Positions 36,225-52,500 of a stretch of DNA of 64,000 bases are shown piece after piece. Each line of letters opens with the position of its first letter. Position 1 is the first letter of the stretch. The notes beneath the pieces are model-generated. The model was not told the origin of the DNA. It did not search any database and saw only the letters and a list, made by a program, of their open reading frames with translations. Source of the stretch: Ulota crispa (Eukaryota > Streptophyta > Bryopsida > Orthotrichales > Orthotrichaceae); the NCBI GenBank assembly GCA_963920765.1, contig OY987250.1, positions 8,370,001-8,434,000 on the forward strand, read 5' to 3'. The translations under genes were made by a program, and so were the position numbers.

Positions 36225-37199
36225 CTCCCACTGGTTGTGTGTCTACTTATGCTTCGCTCATAATGCCTCCTCCGAGCTCTGTTGAGCTGCCACCCAAAGC
36301 TTTGTACCTACAAAATAGTTGTCCAACATAGATTTTATATCCAATAGGGCAGTTTTAGTAGCTTTTGAGCTCTCAGCTATCTCTGAAACCTCCTTTCAAA
36401 GTTCCCTCTGCCCAGCCTCAAGGACCTTTTGTCCAGTCTCTAGGGCGGATATTTTGCCTTCCTCTGCCATATCCTACATGTAGTAATAAGAATAATGTTA
36501 GTACTTCATATAAGATACTATTGCCAAACTATTTCCACTTAATCCACAAAACTATTTGAATTCATCCAAGTAGCATGAAAAAAAAACCAAAAAAATGGCA
36601 ACAACATTTAAGGCTTAAACAAATTGACTAATTGACTTTGCATGAAACAAACTACCTCCCCTATCCATTTGCGGCAAATCCACCAAGCTACGTACCAAAA
36701 TTCACTCCAAAAACAAAAATGAACAAAAAAATTAATATACAAACATTGAGACTTTCAGGATTTGTCATTACACAAAATAGCCTTGACTACCTTGCCACTT
36801 CACAGCAAAACCACAAAGCCACTGGAATTCAACAAAGAAGAATGAGAAAAATTAAAAATTAAAAAGTTAAAAACTAGAAATAGAGAATTTAAGGACTTCA
36901 CTTCACGCAAAATAGTCCTCACTCCCGCGCTCCTCACATCAAATCCACATGGCTACCAAGAAGCATGAAAAACAATGCAACTTCCATTGTTCACTCAAGG
37001 GAATCAAGGCACCACCAAATCTAGTCAATTTAGTTAATAACACAAGGTTTGGATTATGATTTAATCACACCCTGAGAGCGTGGCGTCTCTAGCAACCTCA
37101 CCATCTTGTCAACCACCAAATATAAGTAACATGGGATGGGGTGCTAAAGACTAATAAAAGACTATTACAATCGAACAAACACTTACTAATGGAACACTT

Positions 37200-37520
37200 A
37201 CTAGTGAGTAATAAGAGACTGGTACAAACACCAATATCTAAGATACAACTACATAACCACTGAGAAATGACTAAATATTTGCTAATGACTATTAATACAA
37301 CTATAAAACCACTAAGAAATGACTAAATACTCATTAGTCACTAATAATACAACTACATAACAACTCAAAAATGACTAAACACTCACTAATGAGTAATAAT
37401 ACAATTATAAAACCATTGAGAAATGACCAAATACCCACTAATGACTAATAATATAACTACAAAACAATTGAGAAATGAGTAAACGCTCACTAGTGACCAA
37501 TAATACAACTACTGCCAATA
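37200..37520. repeat. ~60-bp tandem repeat (ATGACTAAATAC / CACTAATGACTAATAAT)
   Basis: About five units with AAAACCATTGAGAAATGA, CTAAATAC and CACTAATGACTAATAATACA repeat in order. The unit carries the AGTCAT motif in inverse orientation, as elsewhere in the island. The array lies between the minus-strand transposon ORF pieces. Confidence 0.75.
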
Positions 37521-37914
37521 TGCATGGATATGGCTGGGAAGCAACTAAGACATGACTCAACTTGGATTATGGTTGTCAGAGTCAATATTACAAGAACCAT
37601 GATCTCTATGATACTTCTACACGTGGACTCAAAGATTAACTTAACTTTGATTAGGAATTTCAGTTAGCTTAGCAAGTAACAAAAATTATCAATCACATGA
37701 ACACTTGAATTTCATAAAAAAATAGACAAACTTCCAAGTTAAATGACATCCACAAATACATGCACACTTATCCCTCACCTACTGTCGTCCACCCTCCAAT
37801 TCCTCCACACTTGTTGATGTCTCCAACCTTGCCTATTAGCCAATCAGCAAAAAATATTAGATTTGAAAACAATGGAACTTCAAAATATCTTGCATAGCAT
37901 TAGTAATACAATTA

Positions 37915-38659
37915 ACTCACCCACTTGCCTTTGCTACCTGATCTAGACGCCTTTTTCGCATGGCTTTGCGCATTGTTAAATCTTCTCCATCTTCTTTTGC
38001 TGCTCTTTGGATTCCCAATACTCCATGAGAGAATCCCTCTAGTTTGGTTGAATGTAAATGGGACATTTCTTTTGGCCAGCAAGCCACTTTGTCTTCAAGG
38101 TGTAACGCTCTGTTCTCATGAAATCCTTGATAGATTTTTCCAAGGCGGGCAAGCCCAGTGTGCTCCCAACGTACTCAAAATCCCTGTCCAACTCCCTCAT
38201 GACTAGATTTAGTGCCTCTGTGCTCTAGCCAAAATATTCAAGGCAGCTCATGTCCAAGTAGCAGCAAACTGAATTCCTAATCGCTGCATCCCATGCATTC
38301 TTGCCGAGGAACTGCTTGTCAATTAAACCACGTGCAGCAAAGTGGATCTCATGCCTCTTGATTCTAGTTGCCGTTTGCCTAGATGCTTTCTCATCATATT
38401 CTTTGCATTTGCTCATGCGCTTGGAACGATGTGAGACATCAGCTGAAACCACTCTAGAAGAAGAACTGAGTGTGTGTAGCAAAGCTTCCAAAGGTTTCTT
38501 TGTTTGATTGGTCAAGAACTGCAAGTACCCAGCAAAAACTCTTGCTGTCTCGTCCACACTATCCTGTGATACCTTGCCCCTATCAGCAAGCCCTCCACCC
38601 ACATTACCCTTGCTGGAGCCCACCATTGCCGGCGGTGTTTCTACATCCACCAAGAACAT
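37915..38659 (-). pseudogene. Transposase_24-like (plant En/Spm ORF) protein, decayed
   Basis: A 144-codon minus-strand frame begins MFLVDVETPPAMVGSSKGN at 38659 and has a basic central part. It runs past a stop into LNLVMRELDRDFEYVGSTLG, then KTKWLAGQKKCPIYIQPN, then WESKEQQKKMEK, and after a frame change NNAQSHAKKASRSGSKGKW. The last two blocks match the plant Ptta/En/Spm transposase family, where a W-x-x-L-V-x-Y-W segment is followed by (S/R)xxNxxNRAKKxxxHxxGSK. At least two stops and one frame change break it. In intact elements this class of protein is the DNA-binding partner of the tnp2 transposase. Here it points away from tnp2. Confidence 0.6.
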
Positions 38660-39309
38660 TCTACAAAATCAAGTCATTTACATCAAATATAGATGGGCAC
38701 TTGTTGCAATTTTCAATATCTCACACAAATCCATGGAAAAAACAAGAGGTTTCTTGAAACCACCCCTTGCTCAAACTCCACCAATTGTAACCTGCATTTA
38801 TCACAATGTAATCAAATGGGACAAATACATAGATAACCTTACATTGCCCGTCCTTAGTAATCACTAAAACAATATACAAAAAACCACAATTAAAGCTACC
38901 ACCCCCTTATTTTGTTCCGCAAGAGGAAAAAACCTCTTAAAGCAGCAATTTGACAACTAGAGGTTGGTGCTCGCCCCTTGGCCAATACACCTATCAAACA
39001 AATAGAAACTGAGGAAAAAAGCATAAAACAAACATCTAACTCAATGAACAACACCCATGCAAGGCCCCAATTTCAATCAATATTAATCCACTTTCATTAC
39101 ACACTCAAAGAAAGATATAAAAACATTAAGAACCCTTCCATTCCCTATCCTTAGAAAATACCACAATCAAAGTGGTCCCTTGAATCTGTTTCAAACAATT
39201 TAAGCAATTTTTTCTTGAAACTAGTGTGAGGAGAACAGCCCATCAAAGATTACACATCCAACAAAACAAAAAAGAACTAAGTGACAAAAAAGTGAAGGAG
39301 AAATAAAGC

Positions 39310-40620
39310 ATTCGTAACAACCTTGTGTACTCACTATGTAATCAAGTACATTAGTCTCCACAATTTCAGCAATCCAATATCATAAATAAAAACCAAAAAG
39401 GAAATACACAAAGCATCTAGATGAACCTTGTGGACTCACTTATTGATCAAGTATATTAATCTCCACAACATCAACCATCACATACCATTAGAAAAAAAAC
39501 ATACTCTTGGACCTAGTGGACTCACTAATTGATCAAAAACAACAATTTACACTAATTTAGCCACCAAATACCATCAATAAAACCAAAAAACAAATAAAAC
39601 AAACATCTCTAATGACCAAGAGGATCCACTAGTTAATGAGGTACATCATTCTACACTATTTCAGCCATCAAATCCCACCAAAACCACCCAAAAAAAGGGA
39701 ATGAAGCATCCTTAGTGACCTTGATGACTCATTAATTAATGAAGTACATCATTCTAGACTATTTTAACCACCACAAACCATCAATAAAACCAAAAGAAGG
39801 ACTAAAAGGATCCAAACTAACCACGTCAACTCAATATTTAATTAAGTACATCAAGCTCCTTGATTTCAGCCATAACACACCATCAAAAACACCTTACAAA
39901 AATGAACTAAAGCATCCCCACTCACCTTGAGGACTCACTAATTAATCAAGTACATCAATACACACAACATCAACCATCAAATACCATTAAAAACACCACA
40001 AAAATTTGATGAAAGCATCCAAATAAACCTTGCTGGGACTCACTATTTAATCAAGTTCATCAATTAATCTACACCATTTCAATCATCAAAAACCATTAGA
40101 AAAAACCAAAAACAAAAACAAAGAAATCCTTAAGATGAATCTCATGGATTCATTCATTAATTAAGTTTGTCAGTCTACACTTTTGTAGCCATCAAATACC
40201 ATCAAAAACAACCAAAAACAAAAACAAAATCCTTTTGGGCTCATTAACTCATCAAGTCCATCAATCTATACTATTTCAACCAACAAATACCATCAACAAA
40301 ACCAAAAACAAAAACTAAAAGGATTCAAAGTAACCTCATGCACTCACTAATTAATCAAGTACATCAATCTACACAACATTAGCCATCAAACACCATTGAC
40401 AAAACCCAAAAAAAAGGAAAACATCCTTATGAACCTCATGGATTCACTAATTAATCAAGATCATCAATCTACACAACATTAGCCACAAAATATTAGCAAA
40501 AAAAAGCCAAGAATAAAGTATGAAAGCATCTTGAATATCCTTGTGGACTTAGTGATTGATGAAGTTCAACAATTAACACAATTTTAGCCATCAAATGCTA
40601 TCAAAAATATTTTAAAAAAA
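39310..40620. repeat. ~100-bp tandem repeat, about 13 units
   Basis: Each unit carries GGACTCACTAATTAATCAAG, then TACATCAATCTACAC, a TTTCAGCCATCAAATACCAT segment and an AAAACCAAAAAC segment. Unit markers fall near 39330, 39433, 39518, 39625, 39724, 39826, 39930, 40032, 40147, 40238, 40340, 40442 and 40547. The array is part of the transposon island and shows no coding function. Confidence 0.85.
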
Positions 40621-41030
40621 AACAAAAGAATTCATATGGTCGGCTTTGGACTGTAAGCAAAGGGAGGTTTTGTATTGAGAGAAGCAACATTGCAGAAGTT
40701 TGAGTTAGGTAGGAGCAACTTAGATGCCTTCCTCAAAAAATAAGCCATTGGGCAAAATGAGTTTTTGAATGAGTTTTTATTGCATTGCTTTTTTTTGTTT
40801 ATATTACTAGGGAAAGATGGTTTGCTCAACCTAGGCATGGGTCTTAAACCAAGCGTGGTTCTTAAAGATTAGTGTCTTATAAAGAATTTGTATGCAATTC
40901 TTTTATTTCTCCACAATGCTGCATTGTGTATCTAGAGACAATGCATTATTCTCAAATAGTTTTCAATGTGATCTTGAGTCTTAAAGTAGGAAACACTTGC
41001 TTGATTGAATTATTCTACATATGTTTGCAG

Positions 41031-41183
41031 ATTCCTGGTGAAGATATCTCAGATCCAAGACCTAAGAGTAAAAAAGAGAAAAAACTTAGTCCACCAAGTG
41101 ACCCTCTCTCAGCTGAAACCCAGACAAGTAGCAGTGAAAAAGAGCATGGGAAGAAATCTGAAAAAGGCTGTCAAACAACCTAG
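41031..41183 (+). pseudogene. exon-like fragment of unknown gene, Lys/Ser-rich C-terminus
   Basis: An acceptor-like TATGTTTGCAG is followed by a frame reading IPGEDISDPRPKSKKEKKLS, then PPSDPLSAETQTSSSEKEHG, and ending KKSEKGCQTT before TAG. Composition and the acceptor suggest a terminal coding exon. No partner exons were identified, and it lies inside the transposon island. It could be a captured host exon or chance. I do not recognise the protein. Confidence 0.3.
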
Positions 41184-41399
41184 CTTGCCCTCACAGGGCA
41201 TAGCCATTGCTTACATCACTTGCTAATTGTTGGTGACATGGGTGGTTTAATAGAAAACTCAACCTGGTTTCTTCACTATTTTTGTTTCATCTATTTTATG
41301 GTAACTCCATTATTCGTTACATGTTGAGTTACTGATCTATGATACACAAATCATTTGATTTTTATTTCTAGGTGGGAAAGATGAGACTCATGTTAAGAT

Positions 41400-41791
41400 T
41401 AAGGTAGGTGCACCCATAAGCGTGGAAATAAGGGTTTTGGAGTAGGTAAAACAATTGCCTAAGTTTGAAAAAAAAACTGTAAGTTAGGAAATGGAAACCA
41501 AAAATATTGGCATCAATTTCAAGGTTCCAATTGCAAGCATTTGTTCACAAAGATTTTTCAAAGTGCTAAATCATTAAAATTGTAGGAACCATGTGTAAGA
41601 GATGCTAATCACAAGGCTGATTGTTTCTTAAATAATGAGATGGGTATTCAAAACCTCATACTAGTCACCCACAGCCATCACTTCATCACCCATAACCAAC
41701 ACTCAGCCACCCACAGCCTTTTTTTTTTTATTGATTAGCCCTGCCACGTGGCGGGCGTGGAGACACAACGCTTATGGATGCTGCTACCTTA
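41400..41791. mobile_element. MITE, TAAGGTA family (copy A6, 392 bp)
   Basis: The left end TAAGGTAGGTGCACCCATAA and the inverted right end TAAGGTAGCAGCATCCATAA agree over about 24 bp, both continuing GCGT. There is no coding capacity. Confidence 0.8.
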
Positions 41792-46035
<4,244 letters not shown>

Positions 46036-47350
46036 ATGGAAGCATTGAAGCTTCCGATTTCAGACTGTCGTAGGCAAAGCAAGCAGGACAAAACGCTGTG
46101 GTCAAGGGAGGTTGAGAGAGCCACTTCTATGAACCTTAGGCAAGTGTAGTGCCCTTGCTATGATTGCAAAGGCAAGAGGAAATTTTTGTTGTCAACCATT
46201 CAAGACCACTTGAAAAGTTTTGGAAGAGCACCTGAATTCAAGGTTTGGAGAGGACCTGGGGAGACAAATTCTTTGGATGAGAAATGGGAAGAGGTCCTAT
46301 ACACTAAGTCAACTACTAGGAAAAACAAAGAGATTGATGCACATGTGGACACTATAGGATTGATGAGCAACACTTTTGGAGATGAAGGAAGGATCCAAGA
46401 TGAAATCCAAGAAGCTTTCACAATGGGGAACAAAATCCATGAAAATTCCTAGTGTCATTCAAGCTTTGATTCCTAGTGTAATTCAAGTTTTGATATTGAC
46501 CCGATTGGAGAAAGTGAATGCAATAGCATGCTAGGTACAAGCTTTGAACCCCAAGTATTAGAAGAGGCCTTGAAACCCTTGTACAACAATTCACGGAGCA
46601 CACAACTTGCTGCAACTATTGTAATTATGAATGTTTGTACGGTCCATGGAGATAGTAATATTTTTGCCAATGAATTACTTGCTCTTCTCCATGGCCACAT
46701 CCTTCCGTCTGAAAATTGTTTACCTCGTACTTATTATGGAGCAATGCGCTTGACGAGCAAGCTTGGATTGTCTTATAATTCAATACACGCTTGCAAGAAT
46801 GGCTGTGTGTTGTTTTGAGGCGACTATGCTGATGCTGTACGATGTTCCAAATGCAATGGTCCTCTGTTCACAGACAAGGTACGACGGAAGTTTCCGATTA
46901 AGGTCCTATGCCACTTTCTCCTAATTCCTAGATTGCAAAGAATATTTTGCAGTCCAACTATATCAGAATTGTTTAGGTGGCACAATGAGAATCATAGCAA
47001 CAAGGTTGGTGGAGACAACCTTGTTAGGCATCCATGCAATTCCAGGGCGTGGAAACATTTTGATGAAGTAGTTGACCCCACATTTAAAGAAGATGCAAGA
47101 AATGTCCACTTTGCACTTGCAGCTGATGGTGTCAATCCTTTCAAGCAAAACAGATCTAATCAGTTTACATGGCCAGTTGCTCTGCTAAATTATAACCTGC
47201 CTCCTTGGTTGTGTACCAAGAAATTCTTTGTATTCTTGGCACTCTTGATCCCTGGGAAGCAATTGGTGACTTCAGAAGTGTTTGATGTTTACTTGGAACC
47301 TTTGCTAGAAGAATTGATGCTTTTGTAGAGAGGTATCAGCACATACGATG

Positions 47351-49516
47351 TCCTGATGGACTTCCCTCCATCATGTAAATAGCTGTTATTTCTTTATGTT
47401 TGTGTTGATTTCAATAAATCAACAGTTGAGGCAAAAGGGGTGGTCGTGGTGAGGACCACGGTTTGGTGACAGCGCAGCGGCCATAGATTCCAATGCGCTG
47501 CGCCGTCTTGTCACATGCACAGCTCAGGGGGGTAGGTAGCGGATTGGCTGGGCCAATTTCCTGCCTCACTAGCTGCCAAGCCGTGAGCCGCCATCACCGC
47601 TCGACGAGTTCGATGGGATTCGAACCCGGACCGGCGGGCGGCCAGAAACGACCGCTTTTCCAGCCAACCAAGTCCACGACTTGGCAACTGAAGACAAGCG
47701 TTTGACGCTATTATATGCTCGCAAGAGCACGTGGCCATTTTACGATGGTGTTTATTTTGTAATTTAATCATTTTCATATGTTTATCTAGAGATTTTGGAA
47801 GGCTCATATATTTTGCCTTTGTTTGAATAAAAATACTAAGGATTTAGAAGTCAATGGGAAAGGTGTGAAGGGAAAAGGGTTTTGGCATCTATAGTGGGGT
47901 TAGGATAAGGAGGAGCATGGGCTGATGTGCCCCACCTCCCTACCTTAGATAGGGTCGAAATTGTGGAGGAAAGATCCCTTAGTTGTTGGAAGTTAGGGTA
48001 TGAGTGTTGGTGAGAAGAGGGGAGGAAAATCCCGAAACTTTGATGGGAGATTTTTTTCTGTGTATACGTGATTTTGAATTGAAATTTGAGGAGGTTGTTC
48101 CTTGTGTGATTACCTTTCCAAAATGAGTTTGCAAGTTTGATTTGGAGTTGTGATGCAAAAATTATGAGTGTTTGAATTTTGGAGTCAAAAAGCCAAACTA
48201 TGAAGAAAGGCTGAGACTTCGACAAGCGATAACTTATGATCTGTATATCATTTTGCAACAAGATTTGGAGAGAGTGTTTATCTTAGTATTGGCTTTCTAG
48301 AAAGTCTTTAAACTTGAAGTTTGAAGCTTGGACAAGAAAGTTATGGAAGTGTGAAGGTTTGGAGGTGGCTGTCCTTTTGTTAGGAGAAAGCCGAGACTTT
48401 GAAGAGCTACAACTTTTGGACAGTATGAGATTTTCTTCTCAAAATTTTAGGAGTGATAGTTTGTTGTCATAGCTTTTCAAATTGTCTTTAATCATTTCAT
48501 TTGGACTTTTATTGAAGAAGTTATAGTGGATAGAAGTTGCGGGTTTGGGTGCTCTCTAAAAAATTGAGACCCACACTTTGATTGACTAGAGCTTTCGGAC
48601 AAAGTTTTGTTTTGAAGTGCAAATTTTATGGATTGAAGCCAGTGATATCATCTTTCTAAATTGATATTACGTTTCTATGGGTGATGTATAGAACAAAAGT
48701 TATAGAGGTTTTTTAGAGGCAGTGTTTAGTTTGTAAAGAGGAAGAAGAGCCTCTACTTTGAACTCGCATAACTTTTGGACAGTATCTTAGATTGAGTTGA
48801 AATTTGGAGGGATGTTAGAAGGTTAGGAGAGCTTTTCAAATTGCTATTACATTTAGCATTTGAATCTTTGAGCCATCTGTGGCATTAGATAGAAGGTTAC
48901 TGCCTTTTCTAGGACTTGTTATTTGTGATTTTCCCCATTGTTTTTATTAAAACATGAAGACTTGAAGACTTGAAGACATGAAGATTTGAAGATCTGAAGA
49001 TATGAAGATTTCAAGAGGAATGTTTTGGGTTTATTTTTTTTGTATGTGTGGGATGTGGCTTTGTTATTCCTAGCCGGTTTTGGAGGCTCGTTTGTCAATT
49101 CATTTCCATTCTGTTTTGTAAACCTTGTTGCGGGCAGTTTGGGTTAAACCAAACTTAACCCCATTTATTGTCGTGGTGACGAAGTGGGATTGATCACCCA
49201 CATGGTCGAGACTTGCTCTGTTCTCACGATCTGGAGTTTTGGCCAGCAGATCGTGAATTTGATTTTAGGATCCCGTCATACGGACGGCAGCTCGTGTCTG
49301 CTGTCCCGATCTACCCGTCCCGTATCCAGTGGGCTCTTATCCCTACCTTGACCTTTATACCCTTAGAGCCAGCCACAGGATAGGCCAACGGAAGACTAAA
49401 GACTGAAGATTTGAAGAGAAGATCAAGATTGACAACGTTTTCAGTCGGCAACGCACGATCGCAGCAAGACACCCTACGTGTTCCCAAGGCGCGCCCCTCT
49501 CAACCCGACAACGATG
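47351..49516. mobile_element. ~2.17 kb solo-LTR-like insertion splitting tnp2
   Basis: The tnp2 frame reads ISTYDV up to 47350 and resumes NKDMGSKEFNLQ after 49511, which joins as one continuous family motif. The repeat ACGATGT at 47345-47351 and 49511-49517 marks the insertion. Within it the sequence runs from TGTCCTGATGG to CTCAACCCGACA, the TGT...ACA form of an LTR, leaving ACGA as a 4-bp duplication. No internal gag-pol domain is present, so a solo LTR is the simplest reading. It contains a SINE-like segment and GC-rich sequence at its right end. Confidence 0.55.
47430..47715 (-). mobile_element. tRNA-derived SINE-like element, minus strand
   Basis: On the minus strand TTGGCTGGAAAAGCGG (47668-47653) resembles an A box, and GGTTCGAATCC (47626-47616) is a perfect B box. 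The 42-bp spacing is as in tRNA genes. The GC-rich body continues to about 47440. No intact tRNA cloverleaf forms (there is no acceptor-stem partner), so it is not read as a tRNA gene. Confidence 0.5.
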
Positions 49517-52500
49517 TAAACAAAGACATGGGAAGTAAGGAATTCAATCTTCAGGTTGTTTTACTATGAACAATACATGATTATCCTAGGTATGGAACTG
49601 TGGGTGGTTTTGCACATCAAGGGTACACTAGATGTGCAATATGCGGCTCAGATGTTGGAGTAGAACACTTTACTGAGTTGAGCAAGATGATTTATGGTGG
49701 AACAAGAAGGTGGTTACCCTTAGAACTGCAATTTAGGTGAGAGGAAATGAAAAAACACTTCAATGGCCTCACCGAAGATCACAGTGCACCAATTAGGGTA
49801 ACAAGTGAAAAGCAATTATATTTTGGCACAAAATATGAGGCATGGAAACTATTTGGAACTAGAGTAGGAGATCCATCCAAGATTCATGGAGTGAAGCAAA
49901 CTTCAATTCTTTACAGACTCCCTTATTGGAAGGTATGTTAAATTTACTACTTCAATATCTCGTTGTATTACAAGCATAATTTTGAGAGCTTATTGCAAAT
50001 CAATCAAGTGACTTAGCAGACCCTTAAAAATGCCATGTCTTCTTTCTAGAGAAGTAGAGTTGTGGAGTAGATTCCCAGCAAGAAATTGAGTAGAGAAGGA
50101 GAACTTGGTGGTTTTTGTGAAGTCCCTTCTCAATCATATTTTAGGTTTCTATTTGATATCAGTTTTGCACAACAAATGAAGTATGACTATTTAATTTCCA
50201 TGTAGTGAGTTTTTAGTTGTACATGACATCATTCTAATATGACCCAATTAGTTAGTAATTGATTTGTCATGTTATAGTTGCGGCCATATGAACTATACTG
50301 AAGAACAATTGAAGTATAACTCTACAACTTCCATGTAGTCATTTTTTAGTTGAATAAGACACCAACCTAATATATCATTAACTGTTTAGTCACATTGTAG
50401 TGATAGCCATATAAATTACCAAAGCATGACTCTAAAATGCCCACATAGTCACTTCTTAGTTGTATAAATTGACATCCTAATGTAATACAACTATATAAAA
50501 TTCGAGTACTCATGTTCTAGTTTTGGCCATATAGTCATTCTTTATTTATACAAAACACCACCCTACTATAATACAACTATGTAGTAATTGATTAGCCATG
50601 GTATAGTTCTTTTGTAGTTATTTCCATAAACTGGTGAAAATATTGAACCTTGTAATGACGGTAGTGCTTTGTGATGGAGGTGCAGGATTTGCTGATTTGA
50701 TATACCTTAGATCCAATGCATTGTGAGATGAATATTGCAAATTTTTTGTCAAAAACATTATGTGGTAAGAAGGATTGAGTGAAGGTTCAGAGGGATTTGC
50801 AGAGAAGGAATATTAGGCCTAATCTATGGTTGACTAAGAACCCTAGACGCGGAGGGAAGATGATGAAATCCGCGGCGCCCTATGTTGTTACAGATGAAGA
50901 GTTTAATTCTTTGGCTAGCATGTTAGAGTGCTTCAAAACCCCAACTGGACATTCAGCAAATTTTGCCAAAACCTTAAGAGCAAAATCTTTGGAGGACTAA
51001 AGTCTCATGATTATCACATGCTAATGCAGCAATTAATGCCATTGGCATTAAGGGGTTTGCTGCAACCCGGTCTAAGAATGGCTGTTATGAGGATTTGCAA
51101 GGTTTATAGGAGGATTTATACTTCTATTTATGATCCTAATGAGTTTGTAGCAATTCAGGGAGACGTTGCCAAGAGCATGGCTCTCTTGGAAATAGAATTC
51201 CCACCTTCTTTCTTTGATGTAATGACCCATCTCTCCTATTACTTAGTGGAAGAGCTGGATATGTGTGGACCGGTGTCCACTAGGTGGACGTACCTTGTAG
51301 AAAGGTATATGAAGACTCTTAAAGGATATGTACAAAATTTAGCCAGGCCAAAAACTTCAATGGATGAAGGATATTTGAAGGACAAGTGCATTGGATTTGT
51401 AATTGAGTACTTACTGATGTTTGAAGTGGTACAACAAAGGGTGTGGGATGCTGACAAAGAATATGGAGATGCAAAGGAAGTGTTAGAGGGTGCCGGAAAG
51501 TCATACATCAGGAGCAGCGAATTACAAGACTTGGCACACCAATACGTCATAGAGAACACTATGATAGTACGACCTTTATTGATGTAAGCCAAGTACTTCT
51601 TCATATTTGTTTAGAGCAATGTGATCATTTTAGAGAATGCATATTACTTATTGCAAGTCCAAAACAGTTTTTAATTAGAAGGCACAATACTAGCTGTGCT
51701 TGATATTAAGGTTTCATCCGTAACATCAAAGCTATAATGTACTTGCATAATTGAAGGTGTATATTATACAAGTAGTTTACAATTGCACCAGATTGATAAC
51801 AATTTTAATTTTATATTAGTTGTCAAAATGAAGGTTGTACTCATGACCTAAAACAATTAGTATATATTTTAACCAGCTTGGTCATTGAAGTCATTTATGA
51901 GTGATGTTGTACTTGGATTGTAATTGAGGTTTTGGACAAATGCAACTGAAGTATAACTGATATATCACTAGTCCAAGTTATTCACTATTTAGTCATATAT
52001 GAGTAGGTTTTAGTCATATACGAGTGGTTTCTTAGTCATATAGAGTAGTTTCTTAATTATATATGAGTGGTGTCTTAGTCATATAGAGTATTTTTTTAGT
52101 TATATTTGAGTAGTTTCTTAGTCATGTATGAGTAGTATCTTAGTCATGTATGAGTAGTTTCTTAGTCATATTATAGTTATTAAAAAAAATGCAGCCCCTT
52201 AATCTTAATTGACGATCAACACTAAACCGCTAGATCATGTGTGGGTTTCTGTATTTGACTTGATTGTATTGCACGGCAATAGGAGGTGGAAACAAGAGAA
52301 AGCCAACAATTCTAGAATTGTGGGGTTTGAGGAGTGGTTAGGAAGGACAATGGAAATTGAAGGTGAAGAGATCATAGCCCCGGAGAGCATGGATTTGTTC
52401 TTGATTTGTAAGAAACCATTGCACAATGCTAAGCGCCATCAAAGGATGAAGTCTTATGGAAACCATTTCAGAGTGGATGATTCAACCCTGGCTCATTTGC

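Noticed and set aside
47590-47670. tRNA gene on the minus strand
   Set aside because: The A and B boxes are present, but no acceptor-stem pairing or anticodon arm can be formed, and the GC-rich sequence extends well past tRNA length. A SINE is more likely.
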